Shown piece by piece: positions 14,468 to 16,437 of a stretch of DNA of 16,437 nucleotides. Each line of letters opens with the position of its first letter. Position 1 is the stretch's first letter. The notes beneath the pieces were generated by a model. It did no database searches. It was given only the letters and a program-made list of their open reading frames with translations, and was not told the DNA's origin. The stretch is from Balneolales bacterium. GTDB taxonomy: Bacteria; Bacteroidota; Rhodothermia; Balneolales; Natronogracilivirgulaceae. Made by a program: the position numbers and the translations under genes. Location of the stretch: NCBI GenBank assembly GCA_007133995.1, contig SLLP01000276.1:1-16437 (forward strand), given 5' to 3'.

Positions 14468-16437
14468 ATGTTATTCTCAACGATTCAATCGATAGTTCAC
14501 CAGGTTTTGTATATAAGAAACGGAGTTCAGAATAATTATTCCGGGAACGAGCCAATTAAACATTCACGTGTCAATTGCGTCAAATCAGTTTTATCAATAA
14601 GGAAAAACGCACCTTATGTAGTCGTTATTTTAGCTATTATGGCTGTTTCTTCCTGTACTGCACTACGACCAGCTGAACCGGATGAACCCGATATCATACT
14701 GGAAGAGTGGGTTGTGCCGGGTGGTCCGATACAGATGCTCCGGGAGCTTACATGGGACCTGCACCATCAGAAGCTGCGTGTGAGATTTCAATTTGAAAAA
14801 GAGCAGGTCATTGGCAGTACAGAGATGCTGTTTTCCAGCGAAAAAAATCAGTCCGAACTGGTTTTCGATGCCAAGACCATGAAGTTCGACTCAATTTATG
14901 ATGCGCGTACAGATCATGTATTCGAATACGTCCAGGATTCTGCAATTGTAACTGTTAATTTGGATCGCGAATATGCATCAGGGGATACACTCGTTCTTGG
15001 CATTTCGTTTGTATCAGAGCCACCCCGGAGAGGACTTTATTTTATAAACCCAAGGGGAGAAGATCCGGTTAAACCGACACAGATTTGGACTCTCGGGCAG
15101 CCAGAAGACAACAGCTTCTGGTTTCCTACCATCGACCATCCAGCCGAGCGTGCAACCCAGGAGACCTGGATCTCTGTACCCGACCATTTCCAGACTCTAT
15201 CGAACGGACTTCTCATAGAAAGTCGCATCATGCCTGGGGACTCCCTGCGTACGGATTACTGGCGACTTAATCAACCACATGCACCCTATTTATTTGTCCT
15301 TGCTGTTGGCGAATACGAGATTATTGAGGAGAAAAAGGGCGATATCATTTATCGCTATTATATCGAGTCTGATTTTGTGAATTATGTAAGTGACATATAC
15401 AAAAATACTCATCATATGATCCGTTATACGGAGGAGGTAACGGGGGTACCTTATCCTTGGGATCCGGTCTACGCTCAGGCACCTGTACATGATTTCATCG
15501 CCAGAGGAATGGAAAACACTACGGCAACACTGCTCTATGATGCCGTCCAGTTTGATAAAAGGGCGGCTCAGGATCTTTCAAACCAGGATTTGATCATGCA
15601 TGAAATTGTGCATCAGTGGTTTGGCAATTTAGTGACCTGCAAGGATTGGGCAAATCTGCCGTTAAACGAGGGGTTTGCAAACTATTTTGAATCAGCTTAT
15701 CGCCAATATAATGATGGTCAAGACGAATATCTTTGGAAAAACCACAATGACCGGATTCTATATTTCGAGGAGGCCGGTCTGTACCGCAGACCCTTGATTT
15801 TTTTCCAATACCAGATTCCTGAGGATATGTATGACCGCCATACCTATCAGAAAGGTGGACAGGTGCTGCGAATGCTTCACGATTACCTCGGTGATGACCT
15901 GTGGTGGGAGGGAGTGCATTTGTGGCTAGAGCGCCATGCATTCGAAGCCGTAGATGTTTTTGATCTTCAAAGTGTATTTCAGGATGTGAGTAATCGCGAC
16001 CTTTCTTTTTTTATAAATCAATGGTTTCTGGAACCTGGTCACCCATATCTTGAAGTGTCTCATGAAATATTTGGAGAAAGGGCGGTTTTGAATATCAACC
16101 AGATACACGATACAAACCGGCAACCCATTTTTACACTTTATCCGGAAGTGCTCATAAAATATGAGAATGGTTCGAAGCGTGAACGCATACGAATCGACGA
16201 AATCCAAAATGAATATCTGTTTGAGGCAAACAGGAATATCACTGACATTGTAGTAGACCCCGAAAGAGTGCAGCTCGCGCAATATTATCGGGATATTTCC
16301 CTGTTTACGCTTATGAGACGTCTTCGAAGTGAGCATCTACTGGTGCGTATTGAAGCACTATCCATGGCCGGTGATTTCATCGAATATCGCACCCTCCGCA
16401 ATCGAATCAATGAAATGGCAATAAATGATCCATTTTG
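14468..16437 (+). CDS. M1 family zinc metallopeptidase lipoprotein (3' end outside window)
   Basis: 656 codons are visible and the frame is open to the right edge. The M1 hallmarks are in order: 'RGMENTTAT' (GAMEN-type motif, Gly347-Asn350), the zinc site 'HEIVHQW' (His378, Glu379, His382), the third ligand Glu401 in 'NEGFANYFE', and the catalytic Tyr460 in 'TYQKGG'. It should be an aminopeptidase acting outside the cytoplasm: residues 48-62 form a hydrophobic stretch ending in a lipobox-like 'AVSSC' (Cys63). Position 14468 is the only in-frame ATG upstream of the lipobox, apart from Met58, which is too close. It gives an unusually long 62-residue leader and lacks a ribosome-binding site, so the start is uncertain. 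The sequence after about 620 looks like the beginning of a HEAT-like region. Confidence 0.9.
   Translation, partial: MLFSTIQSIVHQVLYIRNGVQNNYSGNEPIKHSRVNCVKSVLSIRKNAPYVVVILAIMAVSSCTALRPAEPDEPDIILEEWVVPGGPIQMLRELTWDLHHQKLRVRFQFEKEQVIGSTEMLFSSEKNQSELVFDAKTMKFDSIYDARTDHVFEYVQDSAIVTVNLDREYASGDTLVLGISFVSEPPRRGLYFINPRGEDPVKPTQIWTLGQPEDNSFWFPTIDHPAERATQETWISVPDHFQTLSNGLLIESRIMPGDSLRTDYWRLNQPHAPYLFVLAVGEYEIIEEKKGDIIYRYYIESDFVNYVSDIYKNTHHMIRYTEEVTGVPYPWDPVYAQAPVHDFIARGMENTTATLLYDAVQFDKRAAQDLSNQDLIMHEIVHQWFGNLVTCKDWANLPLNEGFANYFESAYRQYNDGQDEYLWKNHNDRILYFEEAGLYRRPLIFFQYQIPEDMYDRHTYQKGGQVLRMLHDYLGDDLWWEGVHLWLERHAFEAVDVFDLQSVFQDVSNRDLSFFINQWFLEPGHPYLEVSHEIFGERAVLNINQIHDTNRQPIFTLYPEVLIKYENGSKRERIRIDEIQNEYLFEANRNITDIVVDPERVQLAQYYRDISLFTLMRRLRSEHLLVRIEALSMAGDFIEYRTLRNRINEMAINDPF

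Noticed and set aside
14616..14621. AAGGA (14599-14603) followed by an ATG at 14616, as an alternative start for the M1 gene
   Set aside because: This ATG is followed immediately by TAG and is in a different frame from the M1 protein.
15594..16336. Frames antisense to the M1 peptidase gene
   Set aside because: The + strand carries uninterrupted M1 motifs over the same bases.

Overview
The window looks like a chromosomal stretch from a Balneolota/Rhodothermota-type bacterium (the wider Bacteroidota/Chlorobiota group). Supporting clues are a DUF4837 lipoprotein, a long DUF2723 membrane protein, a YbeY of the 'TDIITF...GYND' type, HPr kinase linked to a short HPF in a Gram-negative-like context, two lipoprotein signal sequences, and one intergenic sequence matching the Bacteroidota promoter form TTG-N19-TAnnTTTG. 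No IS elements, CRISPR arrays, tRNAs, rRNAs or phage genes were seen.

Left block, + strand (1-4323): the end of a tryptophan operon, trpC (5'-truncated by the window edge), trpF, trpB and trpA, followed by a DUF4837 lipoprotein in the same direction. Together trpC-F-B-A convert phosphoribosylanthranilate to tryptophan. A shared sequence, TAWAAACCAA, lies shortly upstream of trpF, trpB and the DUF4837 gene. A 291-base spacer (4324-4614) with two weak hairpins separates this block from the next, convergent one.

Middle block, - strand (8082 down to 4615): a XerC/D tyrosine recombinase, then hpf and hprK behind a sigma70-like promoter, then an M23 endopeptidase with a TTG start behind its own Bacteroidota-type promoter. 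This mixes chromosome maintenance, ribosome hibernation, PTS-linked regulation and cell-wall remodelling. A small stand-alone AraC-type HTH protein (+, 8260-8754) diverges from xer.

Right block, - strand (14355 down to 8716): DUF2723 membrane protein, an unrecognised acidic-tailed protein, ybeY, smg (DUF494) and a GT2 membrane glycosyltransferase. The last three are spaced 0-5 nt apart and are probably translationally coupled. The glycosyltransferase overlaps the end of the AraC-type gene by 39 bp, tail to tail.

Right edge, + strand: an M1 metallopeptidase lipoprotein begins divergently from DUF2723 and runs off the window.

This is mostly core genome. I found no convincing new multi-gene system. 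The points most worth a second look are the repeated element in the trp operon spacers, the unrecognised gene at 10848-11303, the solitary AraC-type regulator with nearby repeats, and the missing conventional start in front of the M1 lipoprotein signal.
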